35,798 nt of DNA from Streptomyces sp. TRM49041. Lineage in GTDB: Bacteria; Actinomycetota; Actinomycetes; Streptomycetales; Streptomycetaceae. The notes beneath the pieces were generated by a model. It saw only the letters and a program-made list of their open reading frames with translations. It did not search any database and was not told where the DNA came from. Numbering within the stretch: position 1 is the first letter of the stretch; every line of letters begins with the position of its first letter. A program made the translations under genes and the position numbers. The stretch covers positions 1-35,798 of the forward strand of contig NZ_VSRY01000163.1 in NCBI RefSeq assembly GCF_008271805.1, in the 5' to 3' direction. Positions 29,403 to 35,798 of this stretch are shown here, one piece after another.

Positions 29403-30461
29403 ATGGAGACCCCGCTGACGCGGCTGACAGGGGTGCGCCACCCGATCGTGCAGACCGGCATGGGGTGGGTGGCCGGACCCCGGCTGGTGACCGCCACCGC
29501 GCGCGCGGGGGCGCTCGGCATCCTGGCGTCGGCGACCATGACGCCCGGGCGGCTGCGCGATGCGGTGCGGGAGGTGAGGTCCCGTACGGACGCGCCGTTC
29601 GGGGTCAACCTGCGGGCCGACGCGGCGGACGCGCGCGAACGGGTGCGGATCATCGTGGAGGAGGGCGTCCGCGTGGCGTCCTTCGCGCTCGCGCCGTCCC
29701 GGGAGCTGATCGCCGAGCTGAGGGACGCGGGGGTCGTCGTCATCCCGTCCGTCGGGGCGCGCCGGCACGCCGAGAAGGTCGTCGCGTGGGGCGCCGACGC
29801 GGTGATCGTGCAGGGCGGCGAGGGCGGCGGCCACACCGGCGAGGTCGCCACGTCCGTCCTGCTGCCGCAGGTGGTGGACGCGGTGCCCGTGCCGGTGGTC
29901 GCGGCGGGCGGGTTCCACGACGGGCGGGGGCTGGTCGCGGCGCTGGCGTACGGCGCGGCGGGCGTCGCCATGGGAACCCGGTTCCTGCTGACGTCCGACT
30001 CGCCGGTGCCGGACGCGGTGAAGGCCGCGTACCTGGCGGCGACGGTGCGGGACGTGACGGTGACGCGCGCGGTGGACGGGCTGCCGCACCGGATGCTGCG
30101 GACGGACCTCGTGGCCGCGCTGGAGTCGTCCGGGCGCGCGCGGGCGTTCGTACGGGCCGTCCGGCACGCGGCGGCGTTCCGGCGGCTGTCCGGGCTGTCG
30201 TGGCGGGCCATGGCACGGGACGGCCTCGCCCTGCGGCGCGGCGGCGGCCACGGCCTGTCGTGGAGTCAGATGCTGCTCGCCGCGAACACGCCGATGCTGC
30301 TGCGGGCGGCGATGGTGGAGGGCCGTACGGATCTGGGCGTGATGGCGTCGGGGCAGGTGGCCGGGGTGATCGACGACCTGCCGGGCTGCGCCGAGCTGGT
30401 GGCGCGGATCATGTCCGAAGCGGACCGGGTGCTGGCCGTCCTGCCGGACGGCTCCGGCTGA
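29403..30461 (+). CDS. ipdC: Nitronate monooxygenase-like flavoenzyme IpdC
   Basis: A 352-residue FMN-dependent TIM-barrel oxidoreductase of the NPD/2-nitropropane dioxygenase family. It begins with HPIVQTGMGWVAGPRLVTATARAGALG. The FMN phosphate-binding parts are VIVQGGEGGGHTGE (about 136-149) and VVAAGGFHDGRGLVAALAYGAAGVAMGTRF (about 164-193). In Mycobacterium and Rhodococcus, ipdC mutants accumulate 5-OH-HIC-CoA, and IpdC acts with IpdF just before EchA20. The ATG at 29403 follows the ipdB stop by one base. It ends the echA20 operon and is stopped by a 12-bp hairpin before the convergent fadA6. Family and operon place make the call secure. Confidence 0.9.
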   Translation: METPLTRLTGVRHPIVQTGMGWVAGPRLVTATARAGALGILASATMTPGRLRDAVREVRSRTDAPFGVNLRADAADARERVRIIVEEGVRVASFALAPSRELIAELRDAGVVVIPSVGARRHAEKVVAWGADAVIVQGGEGGGHTGEVATSVLLPQVVDAVPVPVVAAGGFHDGRGLVAALAYGAAGVAMGTRFLLTSDSPVPDAVKAAYLAATVRDVTVTRAVDGLPHRMLRTDLVAALESSGRARAFVRAVRHAAAFRRLSGLSWRAMARDGLALRRGGGHGLSWSQMLLAANTPMLLRAAMVEGRTDLGVMASGQVAGVIDDLPGCAELVARIMSEADRVLAVLPDGSG

Positions 30462-30519
30462 CCGCCGACGCTCCGGACGCCCCGGGCGGCCGTGGCGGGG
30501 GCGCGGGGCCCGCGGGCGG

Positions 30520-30549
30520 CCACCCGTAGCCGCGGGCGGCTACGGGTGG
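30520..30549. terminator. Bidirectional terminator between ipdC and fadA6
   Basis: CCACCCGTAGCC (30520-30531) pairs perfectly with GGCTACGGGTGG (30538-30549) around the 6-nt loop GCGGGC. It ends one base before the fadA6 stop and separates two convergent operons of the cluster. Confidence 0.88.
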
Positions 30550-30550
30550 G

Positions 30551-31708
30551 CTACAGGCGCTCGATGACGGTCACATTCGCCTGGCCGCCGCCCTCGCACA
30601 TGGTCTGGAGGCCGTACCGCCCTCCGGTGCGCTCCAGTTCGTGGAGGAGCGTGGTCATCAGCCGGGCGCCGGTCGCGCCGAGCGGGTGGCCGAGGGCGAT
30701 GGCGCCGCCGTTGACGTTGACGCGGGCAGGGTCGGCGCCGGTCTCCTTGAGCCAGGCGAGGACGACCGGGGCGAACGCCTCGTTGATCTCGACGAGGTCC
30801 ATGGCGTCGATCGTCAGGCCGGTCTTCTTCAGGGCGTGCGCGGTTGCCGGTATGGGCGCGGTGAGCATCCGGATGGGGTCCTCCCCGCGTACCGACAGAT
30901 GGTGGACGCGGGCGCGGGGTGTCAGCCCGTGCGTGGCGACGGCGTGTTCGCTCGCCAGGAGCAGGGCGGCCGCGCCGTCGGACACCTGGGACGAGCAGGC
31001 GGCGGTGACGGTGCCGCCCTCCAGGACGGGCTTCAGGGCGGCCATCCGCTCCAGGGTCGTGTCCCGGCGCGGTCCCTCGTCGGCCGTGACGTCCCCGTAC
31101 GGCGCGGTCTCCCGCGCGAAGCGGCCCTCGTCGAGCGCGCGGACCGCCCTGCGGTGCGACTCCAGGGCGTACTCCTCCTGGTCGCGGCGGGTGATGCCCC
31201 ACTCGCGCGCGATCCGCTCGGCGCCGTGGAACTGGTGGACGGGTGCGTCGCCGTAGCGGGCCCGCCAGCCCGCCGAGCCCGCGAACGGGCCGTCGGTCAG
31301 GCCCAGCGGGACGGCGGCCTGCCGGGACGCGTAGCCGATGGGCACCATCGTCATGTTCTGCGTGCCTCCCGCCACCACCAGGTCCTGGGTGCCGGACAGG
31401 ACGGCCTGCGCCGCGAAGTGCACGGCCTGCTGCGAGGAGCCGCACTGCCGGTCGACGGTGACGCCCGGGACCTCCTCGGGGAGCCCGGCCGCCAGCCAGG
31501 CCGTACGGGCGATGTCGCCGGCCTGCGGGCCGACCGTGTCCAGACAGCCGAAGACGACGTCCTCGACGGCGGCCGGGTCGGCACCGGAGCGGGCCATCAG
31601 CTCCCGGAGGACGTGTGCGCCCAGGTCCGCCGGGTGGACGGCGCCGAGCCCTCCCCCGCGCCGGCCGACCGGGGTGCGGACCGCTTCGACGATGTATGCC
31701 TCGGCCAT
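30551..31708 (-). CDS. fadA6: Acetyl-CoA acyltransferase (thiolase) FadA6
   Basis: A 385-residue type II thiolase. The nucleophile is Cys89 in DRQCGSSQQA. The C-terminal set is NEAFAP, His341 in GGAIALGHPLGATG and Cys371 in MCEGGGQANV, all intact. It cleaves a 3-oxoacyl-CoA with CoA. In the steroid pathway FadA6 is assigned to thiolysis in ring C/D breakdown around MOODA-CoA; the exact step is not certain. It lies directly downstream of kstR2 on the minus strand (25 bp gap) with GAGGGAG 6 nt before the ATG at 31708, the same order as fadA6-kstR2 in Mycobacterium. Length is normal. Confidence 0.93.
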   Translation of the reverse strand: MAEAYIVEAVRTPVGRRGGGLGAVHPADLGAHVLRELMARSGADPAAVEDVVFGCLDTVGPQAGDIARTAWLAAGLPEEVPGVTVDRQCGSSQQAVHFAAQAVLSGTQDLVVAGGTQNMTMVPIGYASRQAAVPLGLTDGPFAGSAGWRARYGDAPVHQFHGAERIAREWGITRRDQEEYALESHRRAVRALDEGRFARETAPYGDVTADEGPRRDTTLERMAALKPVLEGGTVTAACSSQVSDGAAALLLASEHAVATHGLTPRARVHHLSVRGEDPIRMLTAPIPATAHALKKTGLTIDAMDLVEINEAFAPVVLAWLKETGADPARVNVNGGAIALGHPLGATGARLMTTLLHELERTGGRYGLQTMCEGGGQANVTVIERL

Positions 31709-31733
31709 GACGACTCCCTCGGTGGATGTGCGG

Positions 31734-32363
31734 TCAGCTGCGTACGGCGATCCCGTCCAGGACCATCGACAGGTACTGGCGGGCGATCTCCTCCGGGCTG
31801 TGCAGGCCCCCCGGCCGGTACCAGGAGGCGGCCACCCAGACCGTGTCGCGGACGAACCGGTAGGTGAGGCGGACGTCGAGGTCCGCGCGGAACACCTGCT
31901 CGGCGACCCCGCGCTCCAGTGTGCCGAGCCAGGTCTTCTCGAACCTCCGCTGCGAGTCGGTGAGGTAGCCGAAGCGGGGCAGCGCCGCCAGGTGGCGGGC
32001 CTCCTTCTGGTAGATCGCGACGGCGGCGTGGTGCCGGTCGATCTCCCGGAACGACTCGGTGACGAGCGCCTCGACGGTCTCCCTGGGGCCGAGCCCGGCG
32101 GCGAGGACCGTGTCGTAGCCGGTCCACAGCTCGTCGAGGAATCCGGAGAGGATCTCGTCGACCATCGACTCCTTGGAGTCGAAGTGGTAGTAGAGGCTGC
32201 CGGCGAGCATCCCGGCGGCGTCCGCGACCTGGCGGACGGTGGTGGCGTTGTACCCCTGGGCGGCGAACACCCGCGCGGCCGCGGCGAGGATCTCGGTGCG
32301 GCGCTCGACCGGGGGTTCGGAGGTGGTCACGTCGGTCTTCTTCCTGTTCGGCACGGGATCCAT
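31734..32363 (-). CDS. kstR2: TetR-family repressor KstR2
   Basis: A 209-residue TetR regulator. The helix-turn-helix lies near 39-62 (NATTVRQVADAAGMLAGSLYYHF), followed by the ligand-binding helices (IYQKEARHLAALPRFGYL and VWVAASWYRPGGLHSPEEIA). Sequence style and position between fadA6 and the ipdF-like SDR identify it as KstR2, which represses the HIP degradation genes and is released by HIP-CoA in mycobacteria. The ATG at 32363 has a weak Shine-Dalgarno; GTG at 32330 has a better AGGAAGAA upstream and may be the true start, giving 198 residues. It is transcribed from operator 2 as the second gene, so it probably represses itself. Confidence 0.88.
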   Translation of the reverse strand: MDPVPNRKKTDVTTSEPPVERRTEILAAAARVFAAQGYNATTVRQVADAAGMLAGSLYYHFDSKESMVDEILSGFLDELWTGYDTVLAAGLGPRETVEALVTESFREIDRHHAAVAIYQKEARHLAALPRFGYLTDSQRRFEKTWLGTLERGVAEQVFRADLDVRLTYRFVRDTVWVAASWYRPGGLHSPEEIARQYLSMVLDGIAVRS

Positions 32364-32376
32364 TGTCGCCGCCGCC

Positions 32377-33165
32377 CTACGGGTGCTGGCTGCTGACCGA
32401 GACGGTCTCGCCGGTCATGTACGAGGCGTAGCCGCTGGCCAGGAAGACGATGACGTTGGCGACCTCCCACGGCTCGGCGGACCGCCCGAACGCCTCGCGC
32501 GCGGTGAGCTCCTCCAGCAGCCCGGCCGAGGTGACCTTCACCAGGTGCGGGTGCATCGCGAGGCTCGGTGCGACGGCGTTGACGCGCACACCGTACGGGG
32601 CCGCCTCGGCCGCCGCGCAGCGGGTGAGTGCCATGACGCCCGCCTTGGCGGCGGCGTAGTGGGCCTGCCCGGCCTGGGCGCGCCAGCCGGAGACGGAGGC
32701 GTTGTTGACCACGACGCCGCCCGTGTCCGCGTCCCTGAAGTGCCGCAGGGCGGCCCGTACGCAGCGGAAGGTGCCGGTGAGGGTGATGCCGAGGACCTGG
32801 TCCCACTGGTCGTCGGTCATGTCGGCGACCAGTGCGGTGCCACCGAGGCCGGCGTTGTTGACGACGACGTCCAGGCGGCCGTGGAGCCGTACCGCGTATG
32901 CGAAGAGGTCCCGGACCTGGGGCTCTTCGGTGACGTCGCAGGGCCGGGCGGCGACGGCGTCGGCGCCGAACTCGGCGGCGAGGGCCTCGGCGGTCTCCTC
33001 CAGGCGGCGGGTGTGGGCGTCACTGACCACCACCCGGGCGCCCTCTTCGAGGAGGCGGCGGGCGGTGGCGCCGCCGATGCCGGTTCCCGCGGCGGCGGTG
33101 ACGACGGCGGTGCGGCCGTCCAGCAGCCCGTGTCCGGGTACGTACGGAGGCTCGACCCTGCGCAT
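32377..33165 (-). CDS. ipdF: SDR-family 3-hydroxyacyl-CoA dehydrogenase IpdF
   Basis: A 262-residue classical SDR that closely follows Mtb Rv3559c: GHGLLDGRTAVVTAAAGTGIGGATARR at 11-37, VVNNAGLGG near 100-110, GGVVVNNASVSGWRAQ then HYAAAKAGVMALTRC (Ser, Tyr, Lys triad), AEPWEVANVIVFLAS, and the C-terminal SVSSQHP. The nucleotide motif AAAGTGIG in place of TGxxxGIG is shared with that protein. IpdF oxidises the 5-hydroxyl of 5-OH-HIC-CoA before IpdC acts. It is the first gene of ipdF-kstR2-fadA6 and has no Shine-Dalgarno before the ATG at 33165. A TAGCGT -10-like hexamer 9-14 bases upstream suggests a leaderless or near-leaderless mRNA. Confidence 0.88.
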   Translation of the reverse strand: MRRVEPPYVPGHGLLDGRTAVVTAAAGTGIGGATARRLLEEGARVVVSDAHTRRLEETAEALAAEFGADAVAARPCDVTEEPQVRDLFAYAVRLHGRLDVVVNNAGLGGTALVADMTDDQWDQVLGITLTGTFRCVRAALRHFRDADTGGVVVNNASVSGWRAQAGQAHYAAAKAGVMALTRCAAAEAAPYGVRVNAVAPSLAMHPHLVKVTSAGLLEELTAREAFGRSAEPWEVANVIVFLASGYASYMTGETVSVSSQHP

Positions 33166-33181
33166 GACCGTACGCTAGCCT

Positions 33182-33195
33182 GCCAAACGCTTGTT
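33182..33195. promoter_or_regulatory. KstR2-type operator 2 (ipdF-kstR2-fadA6 / ipdE1-ipdE2)
   Basis: On the minus strand this reads AACAAGCGTTTGGC, identical to operator 1 at 12 of 14 positions, and the preceding CCT is also shared. It matches 8 of 10 fixed positions of the mycobacterial KstR2 consensus. It lies in the 71-bp gap between the divergent starts at 33165 and 33237. Its edge is 16 bp from the ipdF ATG and abuts the -10-like TAGCGT (33171-33176), so a bound repressor would block the ipdF promoter directly. Confidence 0.78.
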
Positions 33196-33236
33196 AGGGA
33201 AGGCTCGGGCGTCGCCGACGCGGGAGGTGCCGCACC

Positions 33237-34370
33237 ATGGACCTGGAGTACACGGCCGCACAGGACGCCTTCCGGGCCGAGGCCCGCGCCTGGCTGGCCG
33301 CCCATGTACCGGAGCGGCCGCTGCCGTCCCTGGAGACGGAGGAGGGCTTCGCCGCGCACCGCGCCTGGGAGGCGGAGCTGGGCGCCGGGCGGTGGTCGGT
33401 GGTGGCGTGGCCGGAGCGGTACGGCGGGCGGGGCGCCGGGCTCGTCGAGTGGCTGGTCTTCGAGGAGGAGTACTACGCGGCGGGCGCGCCGCGCCGGGTC
33501 GCGCAGAACGGCGTCCACCTCCTCGCGCCCACCCTGTTCGAACACGGCACGGAGGAGCAGCGCGCCCGGATCCTGCCGCCGATGGCGGTCGGCGCGGCGG
33601 TCTGGGCGCAGGCCTGGTCGGAGCCCGAGTCCGGCTCGGACCTGGCGTCCCTGCGGTCCCGCGCGGTGCGCACCGGCGGCGGGTGGCTGCTGAGCGGCCA
33701 CAAGACGTGGTCGTCGCGGGCCGCGTTCGCCGACCGGGCCTTCGGACTGTTCCGTACGGCCCCGGGAGCGGCCCGGCCGCACCAGGGGCTGACCTATCTG
33801 ATGTTCGACCTGCGCGCGCCGGGGGTGACCGTGCGGCCCGTGGGGCGGCTGGACGGCAGGCCCGCCTTCGCGGAACTGCTGCTGGACGAGGTGTTCGTGC
33901 CGGACGAGGACGTGATCGGTGAGCCGGGGGACGGCTGGCGGATCGCGATGTCGGCGACCGGCCATGAGCGCGGGCTGACGCTCCGCTCCCCCGGCCGTTT
34001 CCTGGCCGCCGCCGACCGGCTCGTACGGCTGTGGCGGGCGCGGGGCGCGGACCGGGGGGCCGGGGACCGGGTGGCGGACGCGGTGATCGGGGCGCGGGCG
34101 TACCAGTTGTTCACGCTGGCCTGTGCCACTGCGCCGGACGGTCCGCCCGCCGCCGTGTCCAGCCTGAACAAGCTCTTCTGGTCCGAGTACGACATCGCCC
34201 TGCACCAGACGGCCCTCGACATCCTCGGCGAGGAGGGCGAGTTCGCGGACGGGGCGTGGGCGGAGGGGTACACGTTCGCGCTGGCGGGCCCCGTCTACGC
34301 CGGCACGAACGAGATCCAGCGCGACATCGTCGCCGAGCGGCTGCTCGGCCTGCCGAGAGGCCGCCGCTGA
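33237..34370 (+). CDS. ipdE1: Acyl-CoA dehydrogenase alpha-type subunit IpdE1
   Basis: A 377-residue acyl-CoA dehydrogenase. The N-terminal helices run MDLEYTAAQDAFRAEARAWLAAHVP, then WPERYGGRGAGLVEWLVFEEEYYAAGAP. FAD and substrate-binding parts are AQAWSEPESGSDLASLRSRA (124-143) and LSGHKTWSSRA. The C-terminus holds LDILGEEGEF and YAGTNEIQRDIVAERLLGLPR. It is the FadE30 type, alpha subunit of the alpha2-beta2 IpdE1-IpdE2 enzyme that starts beta-oxidation of the 5-OH-HIP-CoA propionate side chain. GGGAGG lies 8 nt before the ATG. The ipdE2 start overlaps its stop. It is probably controlled by operator 2. Confidence 0.92.
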   Translation: MDLEYTAAQDAFRAEARAWLAAHVPERPLPSLETEEGFAAHRAWEAELGAGRWSVVAWPERYGGRGAGLVEWLVFEEEYYAAGAPRRVAQNGVHLLAPTLFEHGTEEQRARILPPMAVGAAVWAQAWSEPESGSDLASLRSRAVRTGGGWLLSGHKTWSSRAAFADRAFGLFRTAPGAARPHQGLTYLMFDLRAPGVTVRPVGRLDGRPAFAELLLDEVFVPDEDVIGEPGDGWRIAMSATGHERGLTLRSPGRFLAAADRLVRLWRARGADRGAGDRVADAVIGARAYQLFTLACATAPDGPPAAVSSLNKLFWSEYDIALHQTALDILGEEGEFADGAWAEGYTFALAGPVYAGTNEIQRDIVAERLLGLPRGRR

Positions 34371-35377
34371 TGCGTTTCCAGCCGACTGTGGAGCAGCGTG
34401 ACTTCGTCCGCTCGCTGAACGCGATGCTGACCGCCGCGGACAGCCCGTCGGCGGCGCGTGCCTGGGCCGCCGGGGAGCCGGGCCAGGGGCGGGCCGTGCG
34501 GGCCAGGCTGGCCGTGGCGGGGGTGTTCGCGCTGGCGGTGCCGGAGGCGTACGAGGGTGTGGGAGTCCACCCGGTCGAGGTGGCCCTGGCGTGCGAGGAG
34601 GTGGGGCGGCACGCGGTGCCCGGCCCGGTCGTGGAGACCGTCGCGGCCGCGGAGCTGCTCACCCGGCTCGCGGAGCTGGGCGACGACGCGCCCGCGAAGC
34701 GGCTGCTGCCGGGCATCGCGTCCGGCGAGGTGACGGCGACGCTGGCCGCGCCGGAGACGGGCGGGTACGCGCTGGACGCCGATGTGGCCGACGTGGTCCT
34801 GGTGGTGGGCGGGGAGCGGGGCGACGAACTGCGGGTGGCACCCGGGCACGGTCCGGTGCGGGCGTCCGCCGACCCGGTGCGGCGCCTGGCCAGGCCCGCG
34901 CCCGGCGGGGAGCTGCTGGCGGCCGGTGACCGGGTGGCGCGGGCGGGCCGGTGCGCGGCGGAGCGCGCGGCGCTGGCGACGGCGGCGCAGTCGCTGGGCG
35001 TGGGGTGCGCGCTGCTGGACCGGACGGTGGCGTATGTGCGGCAGCGCCACCAGTTCGGGGTGCCGGTCGGCTCCTTCCAGGCGGTCAAGCACCGGCTGGC
35101 GGACGCGCTGCTGGGTCTGGAGTTCGCGCGGCCGCTGGTGTGGGGTGCCGCGCTGACGCTGCGCACCGCCGATGTGGCGGCCGCGAAGGTGGCGGCGGGC
35201 GAGGCGGCGTACGTGGCGGCACGGACGGCCCTGCAACTGCACGGCGCCATCGGCTACACGGACGAGCTGGACCTGGCGCTCTGGCTCCGCAAGGCCCGCC
35301 CGCTCCGCGACGCCTGGGGCACCCCGGCGTGGTGCAGGCAGCAGGTCCTGCGCGCCGCCGTCCCCGCCGGCGACTGA
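34370..35377 (+). CDS. ipdE2: Acyl-CoA dehydrogenase beta-type subunit IpdE2
   Basis: A 335-residue acyl-CoA dehydrogenase-like subunit, shorter than a stand-alone enzyme. It has VPEAYEGVGVHPVEVALACEEVGRHAVPGP in the N-terminal domain. In the C-terminal domain are VAYVRQRHQFGVPVGSFQAVKHRLAD (FAD-binding Arg and Gln) and ARTALQLHGAIGYTDELDLALWLRKAR. The middle beta domain is reduced and lacks the usual substrate-side motif. This is the pattern of the beta subunit (FadE33 type) in heterotetrameric steroid dehydrogenases. Its ATG shares one base with the ipdE1 stop (TGATG), so a 1:1 complex is expected. In mycobacteria the two genes are in separate operons; here they are adjacent. Confidence 0.91.
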   Translation: MRFQPTVEQRDFVRSLNAMLTAADSPSAARAWAAGEPGQGRAVRARLAVAGVFALAVPEAYEGVGVHPVEVALACEEVGRHAVPGPVVETVAAAELLTRLAELGDDAPAKRLLPGIASGEVTATLAAPETGGYALDADVADVVLVVGGERGDELRVAPGHGPVRASADPVRRLARPAPGGELLAAGDRVARAGRCAAERAALATAAQSLGVGCALLDRTVAYVRQRHQFGVPVGSFQAVKHRLADALLGLEFARPLVWGAALTLRTADVAAAKVAAGEAAYVAARTALQLHGAIGYTDELDLALWLRKARPLRDAWGTPAWCRQQVLRAAVPAGD

Positions 35378-35438
35378 GGGCGCGCGGCCGACGCCGGGCA
35401 GGCCACGCGCCAGGCGTGCGGCACGGGCCCGCGCCGGC

Positions 35439-35522
35439 TCAGACGCCGGCCGTCGCCTCGCGCTCCGCTGCGCCGCGCTCCACGCAGAACTCGTTGCCCT
35501 CGATGTCTCCCAACACTCCGTT
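35439..35522 (-). pseudogene. C-terminal remnant of a VOC-family (glyoxalase-like) protein
   Basis: Before the stop at 35439-35441 the frame reads LGDIEGNEFCVERGAAERE, the last strand of a VOC-fold protein (family pattern DPxGNEFCV). An in-frame TAG at 35523-35525 limits it to 27 codons, with no start codon in range. Sequence beyond about 35520 is unrelated and looks like an insertion-element remnant, so the gene was probably cut off there. Confidence 0.7.
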
Positions 35523-35581
35523 CTAGTGGTTCCGGAGTGTCGGCATGGTGGCATCGGTCCAGGTCAAGTCCGGTGAACGCC

Positions 35582-35722
35582 TACCTCAAACGCAGCCTGC
35601 CCCACACCCACCGGGCAAGGAACAGTCCGAACTCGCCGCCGAAACCCGACGGTTCTTCCACCGCCGACAACGCCAACCCCCACGTCGTGCGCGGATACTT
35701 CGGCGGTCGGCACGTACGCTAG
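35582..35722 (+). mobile_element. Decayed transposase C-terminal fragment (possibly IS630-like)
   Basis: Three short blocks fit the end of a DDE transposase, but in alternating frames: YLKRSLPHTHRAR (from 35582), ELAAETRRFFHRRQR (from 35629, shifted frame) and NPHVVRGYFGGRHVR back in the first frame to a TAG at 35720-35722. Two compensating shifts within about 70 bp point to a dead coding region. The family is a guess from memory of IS630-type C-termini. No terminal inverted repeat could be fixed. Confidence 0.4.
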
Positions 35723-35798
35723 TGTCCTGCGCCGGAAATGGCGAGACTAAGTCTATTTCAGGTTTCAGTGGTTGGCGGGTTGATTTTCGTGAGGTAGT
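35723..35798. other. AT-richer unassigned end of window
   Basis: The last 76 bases are clearly less GC-rich than the rest, with runs such as AAGTCTATTTCAGG and TTGATTTTCGTGAGG. I see no gene. It may continue the mobile-element region or be the upstream region of a gene outside the window. Confidence 0.5.

Overview
The window is a high-GC actinobacterial chromosome segment, most likely from Streptomyces or a close relative. The third codon positions are almost all G or C, GTG and TTG starts occur, the tRNA gene encodes no 3' CCA, and the proteins are of streptomycete type: a PolA with a worn proofreading domain, a Streptomyces griseus trypsin homologue and a PdtaR-like ANTAR regulator. From memory, the left half (polA, PaaI thioesterase, liv operon, response regulator, tRNA, pyk) follows the gene order of the S. 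coelicolor core chromosome. I could not check this.

Layout. 1-5.7 kb: polA (minus), divergent from an FdhF/YdeP-type molybdopterin oxidoreductase and a hotdog thioesterase. 5.7-11.4 kb: a five-gene branched-chain amino acid ABC transporter operon on the minus strand, livK-livH-livM-livG-livF. LivG carries a striking repetitive acidic tail. 11.4-14.2 kb: a regulatory gap with several dyads and terminators, an ANTAR response regulator, a tRNA with anticodon CAA but a short variable loop, and pyruvate kinase. 14.3-25.2 kb: a SIMPL-domain protein, a Tat-exported 5'-nucleotidase-type phosphoesterase, an orphan amine N-hydroxylase, an M1 aminopeptidase, a chorismate mutase, a secreted trypsin, an HExxH/zinc-ribbon protein and an ankyrin/HEAT protein.

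25.3-35.4 kb is the most distinctive part: a compact gene set for breakdown of the last two steroid rings (C and D), matching the KstR2 regulon of Mycobacterium and Rhodococcus. It holds two SDRs, echA20-ipdA-ipdB-ipdC, fadA6, kstR2, an ipdF-like SDR and the adjacent pair ipdE1-ipdE2. Two divergent promoter regions (26937-26994 and 33166-33236) each hold a near-identical TetR-type palindrome, AACAARCGTTTGGY. They could give KstR2 control over all four transcription units. In the known pathway IpdE1-IpdE2 starts beta-oxidation of the propionate side chain of the HIP intermediate, IpdF and IpdC act on ring C, EchA20 opens ring D, IpdAB opens ring C, and a thiolase such as FadA6 shortens the product. 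The HIP-CoA ligase fadD3 and the upper steroid pathway are not in the window.

The right end (35.4-35.8 kb) is a decayed junction: the last 27 codons of a VOC-family gene, then a frameshifted transposase-like remnant and a more AT-rich stretch. Positions 1-33 hold nothing I can assign.
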